A stretch of DNA of 64,000 nt, taken from the NCBI GenBank assembly GCA_016699325.1, contig CP064971.1, positions 868,001-932,000 on the forward strand. Direction: 5' to 3'. The notes under the pieces were generated by a model. It had not been told where the DNA came from. It worked only from the letters and a program-made list of their open reading frames with translations, and ran no database searches. A program made the translations under genes and the position numbers. The stretch's first letter is position 1, and every line of letters begins with the position of its first letter. The stretch comes from Methanolinea sp. (lineage in GTDB: Archaea > Halobacteriota > Methanomicrobia > Methanomicrobiales > Methanospirillaceae). This document shows positions 17,785 through 26,139 of this stretch, piece after piece.

Positions 17785-19295
17785 CCTAACTTCGCCACTT
17801 TTCAGTACTTCCATCAAATTTAAACGACTTAACCCAATTCGCCAGAAGCAATTTACCAGTGATTTGGCGCCTCCAGGCTACCATATCTCTTGATAAAATC
17901 TCCAAGAATTGGGCGTATTTCTGGGGAGAAGTTGGAAATGATCTTGACAGGATACCCAAAAGAAGGGTATATGATCGTAAGTGTCAAATTCGTGAGATAA
18001 TTTTTGAGGACTTTCAGATTTTTCACGACGGGATCTTTACAGAAAAGTTGTGTCAAACTCACCAGGACTTTGGTGAGGAAAACGATCAACACGTACCCGA
18101 TCACCGCGTGTTTGGACCAGTGCCGGATCGGCCGGAGCTCGGCTCCTTCTTTGAGGTCCCGGATGAACTTCTCTGCACGGTCACGATTCTTGTAGGCATT
18201 CAGGATGTTTTCGGGATCATCATCGATGGTTGATTCAAGCACGAAGAAACCTTCAAGACCGGTTACATAGGGGTTGGGGATATCGCCAATGATCTTCTGG
18301 AGATGACCACGGGCGATGATCCAACCCCTCAGGAGCGATATACTGGCCGAGATCTTTTCCGCGTTCAACCTTCTTTGTGAGAACCTTCCCCTTCTCCAGG
18401 TCTTTCTCAAGTTTCCTTGCTTTCTTCGTCAACTGGTCACAGGCCAGGTCGTCACAGAAAAATATGCGGACTTCTTCGCCATCCCGATATTTGACACATG
18501 AATAGACCCGGTTGCCAGAAACGAATGAAACCTGGCTTTCTTTCCTGGCATGGTAGATCGTTATCTCGTTCCGGTATGGTCCTTTCTTCTTTGCTTTCAG
18601 GGTCAAATAATGGAACTTCAGATCGCGGATCCTTCGTTTGTTATCCTGGGTATTCCCTCCACAGTCAAACACCAGAAGACTGCCTTCAGGAAGAACGCTC
18701 GAGCATAACCGGATCAGCATCTGCATATGCTTTTTATCCTGAACATTTCCTTTCTGGATGGTCAGCATCGTCGGTATGTTATTGAGGCCGACACTGATCC
18801 CAAATGCGATCTGGAGTTTCCCTGGCTGATTGTCCCGGGAATACCCTAACTCCCCAGCGGACATTTTGTCCCCTCAAAGTAACTCGAACTGAAGTCCACG
18901 AACTGGGTTGGATCCACGAGGCTCTGCTGGGAGATCCAGCGTTGAAACTGGTCAAGAACAATCGACTTTCTTTCTCCCAGTCGTTCCAGAGTCCGATACA
19001 AACTCCGGTCTGAAATTGTATCTTCAAACCCCAGTGTCTTGAGAAGTTCGTCGGGGGTAAAGTCCAGAATCTTATTGATCGATACCGATTGATTGAGTTT
19101 GTTGCTGATGAGAAGCTTTACGGATGGTATGAATGACTTGCTTCGACCACCAACTCCGCCAAGAACTGATGCGAAAAAGTTGGTCTCCGAATCAATTTTA
19201 TCGATTAATGCTATATTACCTAATGAGAAGGCTGTGTTTTTTTGCATGAAATTATATAAACACTACCTTCTCATCCTTCTTCTGGCGAAGTCAGG
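17785..19295 (-). mobile_element. IS1634-like element B, copy 3
   Basis: Same terminal repeats as copies 1 and 2. Length 1511 bases. A 6-base target duplication, TTTCAA, flanks both ends. The insertion is in the short divergent intergenic region between the nuclease-like gene (50 bases to the left) and the fusion gene (16 bases to the right), so it separates at least the right-hand gene from its original promoter. Confidence 0.93.
17853..19247 (-). pseudogene. IS1634-like transposase, copy 3, two frameshifts and a 3-base deletion
   Basis: The N-terminal part is open from 19247 for 133 codons (MQKNTAF...EGTKCPLGS). A C missing from the run at 18852-18855 shifts the frame at the first catalytic region. 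An extra C at 18325-18328 shifts it again before GWIIARG. Three bases (TAC) are also missing near 18465, which removes one Tyr from EVRYIFF in frame. None of these indels is shared with copy 1 or 2. Confidence 0.85.
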
Positions 19296-19311
19296 TTTCA
19301 ATTGAACAGTC

Positions 19312-20631
19312 ATGTCCTCGAATACTGCTCCGTCCAATACCTATAATCCAAAAAGTCCGGTTCTATTCCTCGGAATCTGTTCGTTGAATAAAGCGACCGT
19401 TTCCAGCGATGAACCATATCATAAGGAACGATCGATTGCAGCCCGACTTAAAGATCCTCAAGCGATTAAACTTCTTTATCAGGCAAGAAATCTGTCTTTT
19501 GACCTCATATTCAAAGGGGGTCTTGAGAATAAGGGAAGTTCTCTTGCAGAGCATCCCTTAAATCTTGGATTGCATCGTTCTCAAGACTTCAATGGAAAGG
19601 CTAGCGCCAAGTATTTACCTGCAATTGACCGCTATATTGGGCGCTTTTATTCGGGAAAAGGCAATGATGGAAAAATCTACGACCTTAAAACTAGCCTGGA
19701 AAAATCTCCTCACCATCTGCTTATAATATCAGGACTTTATGGACTGCTCCTTCCTGAAGAACAGATCCAACTGTACGAATCCCCCCTCGAAGATCTTCAA
19801 GAGATACAAGAGATTTGGAAGACAGACAATAGGCTAACCTGTCTCCTCGCTGCATATGCCAGGGCAGAAGGAATTAAGTTGGTCGTTGATATGACGGGCC
19901 AAAGGGCATATCAACAACTGATTGACTGGTCTGCGATCGAAGGACTAAAGGATGTACGAGTACTTCATGCGATGGGAAAAATTGGCCCCGGTGAGGATCA
20001 GATCAAGACCTTTGCGGCTGCGCTCTGTGATTCGCTTCTCAGAATGCCCGCGCCGGAACTGCTCGCACTCCCTGATTCTTGGATGCTTGAAACACATCAC
20101 TTGATGCTTCGGAAAATCTTATCGCCGCCAAAGGGAGAGAATTGGCCGAAGGAACCTACCCCCATTGACGAATTTGCAGAATCCTTACTCCAGTTTATTA
20201 ACCAAATGCCGACCAGCAGCGAGGAATCAGTTTATTCATTATTCGTTCATCGAAACGCAATGGGATTACTCAGCGAAATGAAACGAAAACAAATAGAATG
20301 GAGATTAAGTGTGCATCCCCATGTTCGAAAAGATATTGATAGTTATGATAATCCGCATATAAAACGTCTATTTTTCCAAAAAATGCAACAAGTCCTCATG
20401 GTTTATCCGATATCGCGTAAAATGAAAGAAATTACTGAAACAGGACGAATAAAGGAATTCACAATTTGGAGACTACGAATTGCTGATTATCGTCTTCATT
20501 TTTGTACTGATGAGACAAACCGGTTTTTCTACATATTCAGGTTTGAAAAGAAAAGTGAAGACGAGCAAACCTACGATTATTCTAACTTGGATGCTTCAAC
20601 TTTACGACGTTTAATGTTGCGGGAAAAATGA
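19312..20631 (+). CDS. fusion of a YaaA/DUF6884-like domain with a RelE-type toxin-like domain
   Basis: 439 residues. Residues 15-260 resemble the YaaA/DUF6884 group: PVLFLGICS at the start, HHLLIISGLYGLLLPEEQIQLYE in the middle (the family's SGLYGLL...Y signature), then LVVDMTGQRAYQQLID. The last 90 residues match the RelE/HigB mRNA-interferase fold pattern: HPHVRKDIDSY, then GRIKEFTIWRLRIADYRLHF and FFYIFRF (the typical xWRxRxGDYRxxY strand pair). No separate antitoxin gene is visible. A TGA three codons upstream fixes the start region, and no ribosome binding site is visible; IS copy 3 ends 16 bases before the ATG. Base composition is AT-rich like hsdS, which suggests transfer. Function unproven; a stress or defence effector is inferred. 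Confidence 0.65.
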   Translation: MSSNTAPSNTYNPKSPVLFLGICSLNKATVSSDEPYHKERSIAARLKDPQAIKLLYQARNLSFDLIFKGGLENKGSSLAEHPLNLGLHRSQDFNGKASAKYLPAIDRYIGRFYSGKGNDGKIYDLKTSLEKSPHHLLIISGLYGLLLPEEQIQLYESPLEDLQEIQEIWKTDNRLTCLLAAYARAEGIKLVVDMTGQRAYQQLIDWSAIEGLKDVRVLHAMGKIGPGEDQIKTFAAALCDSLLRMPAPELLALPDSWMLETHHLMLRKILSPPKGENWPKEPTPIDEFAESLLQFINQMPTSSEESVYSLFVHRNAMGLLSEMKRKQIEWRLSVHPHVRKDIDSYDNPHIKRLFFQKMQQVLMVYPISRKMKEITETGRIKEFTIWRLRIADYRLHFCTDETNRFFYIFRFEKKSEDEQTYDYSNLDASTLRRLMLREK

Positions 20632-20679
20632 TTCCATTTTCTTTTTTGAGAACGAAGGAAAAAAGAGGGAAAATATTTT

Positions 20680-21942
20680 TCATCGGATTACTGGCGGTAT
20701 GATTTTGGGGGTTGTCTTAAGTTCGGTGTGCTGCTTCGTCCCGCTCTTTTGCATGATGAACTCCATCAACTCCGGGCCGTGCCTGAGTACGAAGTCCTGG
20801 ATCTCGTCTTCGCTGGCTGTTCCAGTCCCCATCAGCGATTGCCCGCAGACGGCACAATACTCCGCTGCGGGCGGCATGATCATGTGGCAGTGCGAGCAGA
20901 CATGGGGCTCAAGAGCAGACTTTTTCTTCTCTCCTTCCGTGTCTTCAAGGCAGTAGACCCTGCGGAGCTCCCGCTCGATATCCTGCCCGGTGAGGTGGGC
21001 ATAGGTGCGGAGCATCTTGGAATGGACCGACCCCCACATGATCAACTTGATCACACTCTCGGAGACGCCTTCCTGGACCATATGGGTGATCCGGGAGTGC
21101 CGGAAGAGATGGGGAGTCAGCCGCTTCTCGATGCCGGCACGTTTGCCGATGACCCGGAGCTGGGCGATGGCAGCCTCGTTCCTGAGGAGCGTTCCCCGGT
21201 AGTTGATAAAGACCGGAGCGTCCCCTTCCGGAGTCCCGGGATAGTCCACGCGCCATTGTATGATATACTCCATCCCTGCGATGATAGGGATGTACCTGGG
21301 GACGTTTGTCTTGAAGTTCACATTCACCACGATCCCGTTCTTGTTGAAGGTGAGGTCCTTCCACTTCATTGCCCCGGCCTCGCCGATGCGGAGGCCTCCC
21401 TCATAGATGAAGGTGATCATGGCCCGGTCGTAACTCCGGTAGCATGCCTTGTAGAGACGCTGAATCTCCTCAGGAGTTATCATCTGGGACGCAGTCTTTG
21501 TCATCGGGTTGTCCGGTGGGACCTTGATCCTCATCACCTTCTTTTCGGGAAGCGAGGTGTACTCGTTCTCCACAAGCCAGACGAGGAATTGTTTCAGGAT
21601 CCTGACGAAGTCGTGCTTGGTGTTCTGAGCAAACGGAGTGCCTTTCGTGGTATTTCCATTCTTCAAGGCCTCGATGCCGTTGTAGACATCGGAAATGGTC
21701 ATCCCGCTGAACTCAGGGAGGAACCTGCGCCAGTGCACTAGGGTGTAGGTGATCTTGTTCACCCTGGACAGGCCGATACATCCCGAGACTTTCTTTTCAG
21801 TGACAAAGTCGCGGATCAGAGCAATGTCGTTCTGCGTAATCCAGCCTTTTTTCAGTCCATTCTCGATGGATTTGTCTGCGAATTCAGGTCTCATGCCCGA
21901 GAATTGCGCATGGTGTTGAATCAGTGTGGAAGATTCTGCCAT
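20680..21942 (-). CDS. tyrosine recombinase/integrase with C-terminal zinc ribbon
   Basis: 420 residues. An N-terminal SAM-like core-binding domain (about 35-135) is followed by the catalytic domain: R185 (EGGLRIGEA), H278-x-x-R281 (HLFRHSRITH), W303 and the nucleophile Y314 (LRTYAHL). A zinc ribbon follows (C349, C352, C363, C366). The whole catalytic set is present, so the enzyme should be active. It begins 62 bases from the 3' end of tRNA-Thr and is transcribed away from it, the usual position for an archaeal integrase that recombines into a tRNA 3' end. Presumably it inserted the island that lies to its left. Confidence 0.92.
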   Translation of the reverse strand: MAESSTLIQHHAQFSGMRPEFADKSIENGLKKGWITQNDIALIRDFVTEKKVSGCIGLSRVNKITYTLVHWRRFLPEFSGMTISDVYNGIEALKNGNTTKGTPFAQNTKHDFVRILKQFLVWLVENEYTSLPEKKVMRIKVPPDNPMTKTASQMITPEEIQRLYKACYRSYDRAMITFIYEGGLRIGEAGAMKWKDLTFNKNGIVVNVNFKTNVPRYIPIIAGMEYIIQWRVDYPGTPEGDAPVFINYRGTLLRNEAAIAQLRVIGKRAGIEKRLTPHLFRHSRITHMVQEGVSESVIKLIMWGSVHSKMLRTYAHLTGQDIERELRRVYCLEDTEGEKKKSALEPHVCSHCHMIMPPAAEYCAVCGQSLMGTGTASEDEIQDFVLRHGPELMEFIMQKSGTKQHTELKTTPKIIPPVIR

Positions 21943-22004
21943 AGAAGGGCGTCTGAAAGGATGTATATAAATTTTGGGTAAGAAAATTGAAGGTTGACTT
22001 CTGA

Positions 22005-22077
22005 AGCCCCAGCCGTGATTTGAACACGGGACCTGCTGATTACAAGTCAGCCGCTCTGCCAGCTAAGCCACTGGGGC
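22005..22077 (-). tRNA. tRNA-Thr (anticodon UGT)
   Basis: The minus strand folds as a full cloverleaf: acceptor GCCCCAG/CTGGGGC with discriminator T, anticodon stem GCTGA/TCAGC with loop CTTGTAA (TGT), and T-arm CCGTG TTCAAAT CACGG. No encoded CCA (the 3' flank is TC) and no intron. It is the probable attachment site of the adjacent integrase. I found no second copy of its 3' end inside the window. Confidence 0.95.
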
Positions 22078-22394
22078 GCCATATAATGTTGCCGTTGGAG
22101 CGTGAAAAAGGTGGCGACTGGAGAAAAACCAATCACTCCAAGGGATCGCACCAGTACACCACCAGGGACCTTCATATCGGGTATGGCGAAGCCCCACCAC
22201 TGGCAATTTGGTGTGACCTGGCACTTACCTATGGACCGGCCAGCGATACCATCTGGATACCGGTATGCCGGACAGGGTTTTCTCCGGGCTCTCATGCGGT
22301 CCGGGCGCCGTGATGGAAACGACTCCCGGTACACCTCCTTCCCAATCCTGTCAGCCAAACCTTGATATCAGATCCGGATAAGTGCTGATGAAAG
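22078..22394. other. 317-base gap between tRNA-Thr and the next gene
   Basis: Open frames on both strands lack domain similarity and ribosome binding sites. No inverted or direct repeat longer than about 8 bases was seen. It probably contains the tRNA promoter (minus strand) and the promoter of the caspase-like gene (plus strand). Confidence 0.35.
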
Positions 22395-23111
22395 ATGGGC
22401 GATTCCGCACTCCTCGTTCTCGAAGGGCCCTGGTGGACGCCGGCCCATAAGCCCAAGCGCCCTTCCGTGCTTCCATTCCTCGAAGGGCTCGAGAAGTACA
22501 AGGGAAATTTCAACATCTATTACTCGAGTTTTTACGAGAAGAAGAGCTTCCAGAAGGCACTCGAGGACGACCTGACCCACACCAGGGAGCAGAGGCTCTT
22601 TCTCTACATCGCCGCCCACGGGGGTAGCCGGATGGTCGGGGCACTCGAGTCAGAGTCAGGGAAGTCGATTACCTGCGGTATGCGGCTCACCACCCTGCTG
22701 CAGGGGGTGAGAAAGGTTGCCCGCACCGGGAATATCGAGGGCGTACTCCTTGGATCGTGCACCATCGGGTCTAACCGGGCAGATCTGCTCTCAACCCTTA
22801 AGACCACCCCCATCGCCTGGATCTTCGGGTATGCCTGCGAGATAGACTGGATCCCGAGCACGCTCATCGACCTCTCAATCCTCGAGTATGCCATGGCCCT
22901 GAAGAAAGATGAACTCCGGAGCACGGTGAAGATCATCAGGGCCTTTGCCTCCGCCCTCAGCCGGTTTTCCGGAGACTACCCCCTCTGCCGGGAGGAGAAC
23001 CGGACCGTCCCGCTGAAGCATGCCATATCGCTCTCGGTCAAACCACGAAAACCCGGCGCTCTTCCCGAAGACAGGACCCGGGCACTGCTCGACCAGCTCG
23101 GATGGTCATAA
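22395..23111 (+). CDS. caspase-like DUF6642-type protein
   Basis: 238 residues. It opens with ALLVLEGPWW and has LFLYIAAHGG (His near 74) and GVLLGSCTIGS (Cys near 120). A strand ending in His-Gly and a second ending in Ser-Cys are the order of the catalytic dyad in caspase/CHAT-fold peptidases, and the N-terminal LEGxW followed by a region about a paired protein chain is what I know of the DUF6642 family. No transmembrane segment or signal peptide. The ribosome binding site is weak (GATGAAAG overlapping the start). No partner effector is visible next door; it stands beside the tRNA integration site. Peptidase activity is inferred, not shown. Confidence 0.6.
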   Translation: MGDSALLVLEGPWWTPAHKPKRPSVLPFLEGLEKYKGNFNIYYSSFYEKKSFQKALEDDLTHTREQRLFLYIAAHGGSRMVGALESESGKSITCGMRLTTLLQGVRKVARTGNIEGVLLGSCTIGSNRADLLSTLKTTPIAWIFGYACEIDWIPSTLIDLSILEYAMALKKDELRSTVKIIRAFASALSRFSGDYPLCREENRTVPLKHAISLSVKPRKPGALPEDRTRALLDQLGWS

Positions 23112-23135
23112 GACTAACCATCACTGTTTCTGTCT

Positions 23136-23426
23136 TCATCCTCGGCCCGTTCCCGGTTTCTCCTTCCCGTCCCCTCGTTCCCAGGCCGGCATTCCCGCGT
23201 AGCTTATCCGCGTAATCCGGTGGTAGGGAATGGGGGAGACCATGCCGGCACACTCGATTTCCATGTACTGCGAACCAAGATCCTTTATCCGGTCACCCTC
23301 CACACATGACTCGTCGCCCGTCGCTCCCCGGTCGACATAGCACACCACCACTTCACTGAACTGGTACCGTGCGTCGTGGTAGAATTGTAACAACAGTTCC
23401 CTGCTTTTACGCATGGTCCCAATCAT
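23136..23426 (-). CDS. DUF504 (UPF0248) family protein
   Basis: 96 residues from the ATG at 23426. The pattern VVVCYVDRGATGDESCVEG...IPYHRITRISYAG is the DUF504 domain (xxxYxhRGAPGD...IPxHRIxxI). The family occurs in many euryarchaea and is often fused or adjacent to RNA-repair enzymes; biochemical function is not established. Slightly longer than usual at the C-terminus (a basic tail EKPGTGRG). Convergent with the caspase-like gene, 24 bases apart. Confidence 0.8.
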   Translation of the reverse strand: MIGTMRKSRELLLQFYHDARYQFSEVVVCYVDRGATGDESCVEGDRIKDLGSQYMEIECAGMVSPIPYHRITRISYAGMPAWERGDGKEKPGTGRG

Positions 23427-23678
23427 TTCTGGATGCCGGCAATATATTAAGATCTGTCGGGACCGGGCGGTTTCGTCCTCGCCAGGGCAGACCCTGCCCG
23501 GCAGGTAAGAGCAGGATCATTCTCCCGCCTGGTTGTCCAGGGAGGGGGGCACCGAAAGGAAACCTTCGTGAAGAGACGGGTGGGCAAGACCTGCCGGAAT
23601 TGCGGTAAACATGATACCTGCATCCCTGATCTGTCACCTTCACCCTTCATTTTATCAATTGAGTAGTTGAACACCAGA
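23427..23678. other. 252-base gap without a recognised gene
   Basis: GC-rich sequence with open frames in several phases but none with protein-like features. It should hold the promoter of the DUF504 gene and whatever drives the broken permease. Confidence 0.3.
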
Positions 23679-24197
23679 ATGATGGGCAGCCATTTTCTGG
23701 ATAAAAAGACCCTCTTTCGGACAAAGACCATCCCTGGACTGATGGAGTGCTGCCAGGGGGAACATACCCTCAAGAAAGTCCTTGGGCCACTGGAGCTGGT
23801 ATTTTTCGGAGTCGGTGCCATCATTGGCACCGGGATCTTTGTCATCACCGGGATCGCCGCTGCAATCTATGCCGGACCAGCCATTGCGGTCTCTTTTATT
23901 GGTACGGGTGCTGCATGCCTCTTCGCCGCCCTCTGCTACGCTGAGTTCGCAACGATGGTCCCGGTTGCAGGCAGCGCCTGCACCTGCAGCTTCGCATCCC
24001 TCGGCGAGATCTGGGCATGGATAATCGGCTGGGACCTGATACTTGAGTACTCCGTCTCCATCGCCGTCGTCGCCATCGGATGGTCGGGCTACATGGCGAG
24101 TGTCCTAACCAGGGCAGGCCTGGCATTGCCTTTGGAATTTACGAACCCCAGTGGACGGAGGGATCCTGAACGTTCCCGCGATACTCATCATCTGTAG
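23679..24197 (+). pseudogene. amino acid permease (APC family), N-terminal fragment
   Basis: The N-terminus is typical of cationic amino acid transporters: LFRTKTIPGL then LGPLELVFFGVGAIIGTGIFVITG (the GAIIGTGIF motif of TM1), then TM2-4 up to LEYSVSIAVVAIGWSGY. After LEFTNPSG the frame slips: the family-like GGILNVPAILII is in another frame and is itself cut off by TGA soon after (about 24200). Only about five of twelve helices remain, so it cannot transport. A possible C-terminal permease remnant lies far away at 54505-54648. Confidence 0.8.
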
Positions 24198-24257
24198 TTG
24201 AAACCTGATGCCTCGTTCCAAAGGAATTAATCGGTTAAAAGGAGAAAAATAAAGTTA

Positions 24258-25490
24258 ATGACGCACCTCTCGGTCGACATCGGGGGACGCCCCGGTGTGA
24301 ACTGCCGCGGTTTCTGCGAATACTGTTACTTCAAACACGTGAAAGAAACCCGGCCGTTCGGGTGCAGTCACTGCCCGCCCTACAGGGTCGGCTGCGACTA
24401 TTGCAGCCGCAGTGTTCGGGAATACTACCAGGGATGGAAGACGCTTCGGGAAATCGGTGAGGAAACGCTGGCAAACCTCCAGATGATGACCGCAGATCTC
24501 GACCGGGTCACTATCAGCGGCGGAGGAGACCCGAGCTGCTACCCGGGGTTCACGGACTTAATCGAGCTCCTATCCGGTATGGAAGTACCGCTCCACATCG
24601 GGTATACCAGTGGGAAAGGCTTCGACGAAGTGGCAATCGCCGACTTCCTGGTCGATCACGGCCTCTCGGAAGTGTCCTTCACCGTCTTTTCCGTGGATCC
24701 CCGGAAACGGAAGCGCTACATGCACGATCCCACTCCCGAAGTCTCCCTCCGTGTCCTCGAACGGCTGTGCGGGGAGATTGATGTCTATGGTGCCGCTGTG
24801 GTGCTCCCAGGCATCAACGACGGGAAATATCTCGAAGAAACCTGCAGCTGGCTGGAGGAACGCGGGGCAAAAGGCCTTATCCTCATGCGGTTCGCCAATA
24901 CCACGCGGCAGGGTCTGATCCTTGGTAACGCCCCGGTTATCAAGGGGCAGCGGATCCAGAGTCCCGAGGAGTTCCGTGACCTGGTGACCGATCTTGCAGG
25001 ACAGTTCTCGTTCAAGATCAGCGGGACACCGCTCTGGGACCCGGCGATTGGATCGCCGTTTGCCATCCGGAACGATCCCGACCTACTCGGCAAACTGCCC
25101 TTGCTTGACAGGTCGGCCACGGTGATTTCGGGAAGTATTGCCGCCCCGGCAATCCAGGCTATCCTCGATGCCAGGGGGGGCGGGGTCAGGGTGGTGCCTG
25201 TAGAAAAAGAGATCGCCTGCCTGATTACCCGCGACGACCTCCTGGAGCTCGACCTTTCGGACATCGATGACCCGGTCATTATCCCGGGACGGGCGTTCGT
25301 TCACGACCGCGAGGCTGTCCAGATCTTCTCAAGGGACGGTATCGACCGGATGGTGTTCCGGGGTCCCGATACGCTGACCGCTGATGCCGAGACCAGTATG
25401 GGCATGACGCGGGATGGGGTGCTCCTGATGGAACTGGAAGGATTCTCAGATCTCATACGTTTCATCAACCGGTATGGCCGGGAGCGGTGA
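24258..25490 (+). CDS. mmp10: methyl-coenzyme M reductase arginine methyltransferase Mmp10
   Basis: Radical SAM/cobalamin-dependent enzyme that C-methylates an active-site arginine of McrA. 410 residues, the normal length. It starts MTHLSVDIGGRPGVNC, followed by the radical SAM cysteines C16, C20, C23 (CRGFCEYCYF) and the extra cysteines C36, C39, C46, C49 (GCSHCPPYRVGCDYC) that are typical of Mmp10. GGGDPSCYPG is the SAM-contacting GGE-like motif. It stands alone behind the broken permease and is a hallmark of methanogens and related alkane oxidisers. Confidence 0.93.
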   Translation: MTHLSVDIGGRPGVNCRGFCEYCYFKHVKETRPFGCSHCPPYRVGCDYCSRSVREYYQGWKTLREIGEETLANLQMMTADLDRVTISGGGDPSCYPGFTDLIELLSGMEVPLHIGYTSGKGFDEVAIADFLVDHGLSEVSFTVFSVDPRKRKRYMHDPTPEVSLRVLERLCGEIDVYGAAVVLPGINDGKYLEETCSWLEERGAKGLILMRFANTTRQGLILGNAPVIKGQRIQSPEEFRDLVTDLAGQFSFKISGTPLWDPAIGSPFAIRNDPDLLGKLPLLDRSATVISGSIAAPAIQAILDARGGGVRVVPVEKEIACLITRDDLLELDLSDIDDPVIIPGRAFVHDREAVQIFSRDGIDRMVFRGPDTLTADAETSMGMTRDGVLLMELEGFSDLIRFINRYGRER

Positions 25491-25676
25491 GCGTCCGGCT
25501 CTCCTTCGATACGCTTATTATCGGCCGGGCCGTATATTTGAGGCAAGCACAACAATGTGCTGGCATATGTAAGTCCGACGTGCTGTTCGGCACGGCCTTG
25601 CTTGTTACGGCTTGGGATTACAGAAGAGTCAGCGGTGTCTGCTCTTTTTCGGATTTACATCACCTGGAGGTGAACC

Positions 25677-26135
25677 ATGGCACGTATACATGCACGCCGG
25701 AGAGGAGATTCGAGTTCGGTCCGTCCTCACCGCACTGAGGCGCCGTCCTGGTCAAATACCGACGTGAAAGCCATCGAGAAAGTCATCATCGATCTCAAGA
25801 AAGAAGGATATTCAAGCAGCCGGATCGGGCTCGTGCTCCGTGACCGCTATGGCGTTCCGGACGTCAAGCTGGTATTGGGGAAGCGGATCGGCCAGGTCCT
25901 CGAAGAGAACGGCCTGCGCTCAGAGATACCCGAAGACCTCCGCAACCTGATCGCAAAGGCGCTCGGTCTGCGGAAGCATCTCGCTGAGAATAAGAACGAC
26001 CTGCACAACAAGCGGCAGTTGCAGTTGACTGAATCTAAGGTCCGGCGGCTGGTCAAGTACTACGTTTCATCCGGGCGACTGCCGGGCGACTGGAGCTACA
26101 AGCCGGAGACCGCGGAGATCCTGCTCTCCCGATAA
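25677..26135 (+). CDS. rps15: 30S ribosomal protein S15 (uS15)
   Basis: 152 residues, archaeal/eukaryotic S15 with the N-terminal extension MARIHARRRGDSSSVRP and the core LRKHLAENKNDLHNKRQL. A strong ribosome binding site GGAGGTG lies four bases before the ATG. Its 186-base leader has a TATA-like box (GTATATTTG near 25532) and a hairpin CGTGC/GCACG (25579-25594) that could be used for autoregulation, which is only a guess. First gene of the run rps15-DHH-pcc1-serS-rps3ae. Confidence 0.97.
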   Translation: MARIHARRRGDSSSVRPHRTEAPSWSNTDVKAIEKVIIDLKKEGYSSSRIGLVLRDRYGVPDVKLVLGKRIGQVLEENGLRSEIPEDLRNLIAKALGLRKHLAENKNDLHNKRQLQLTESKVRRLVKYYVSSGRLPGDWSYKPETAEILLSR

Positions 26136-26139
26136 CGAC

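Noticed and set aside
22005..22077. A second copy of the tRNA-Thr 3' end as left attachment site within 1-20000
   Set aside because: I looked for the T-arm and acceptor sequence (for example GTGATTTGAACAC) by eye and saw only short chance matches, such as GAGAACACGG near 985. It is not claimed.
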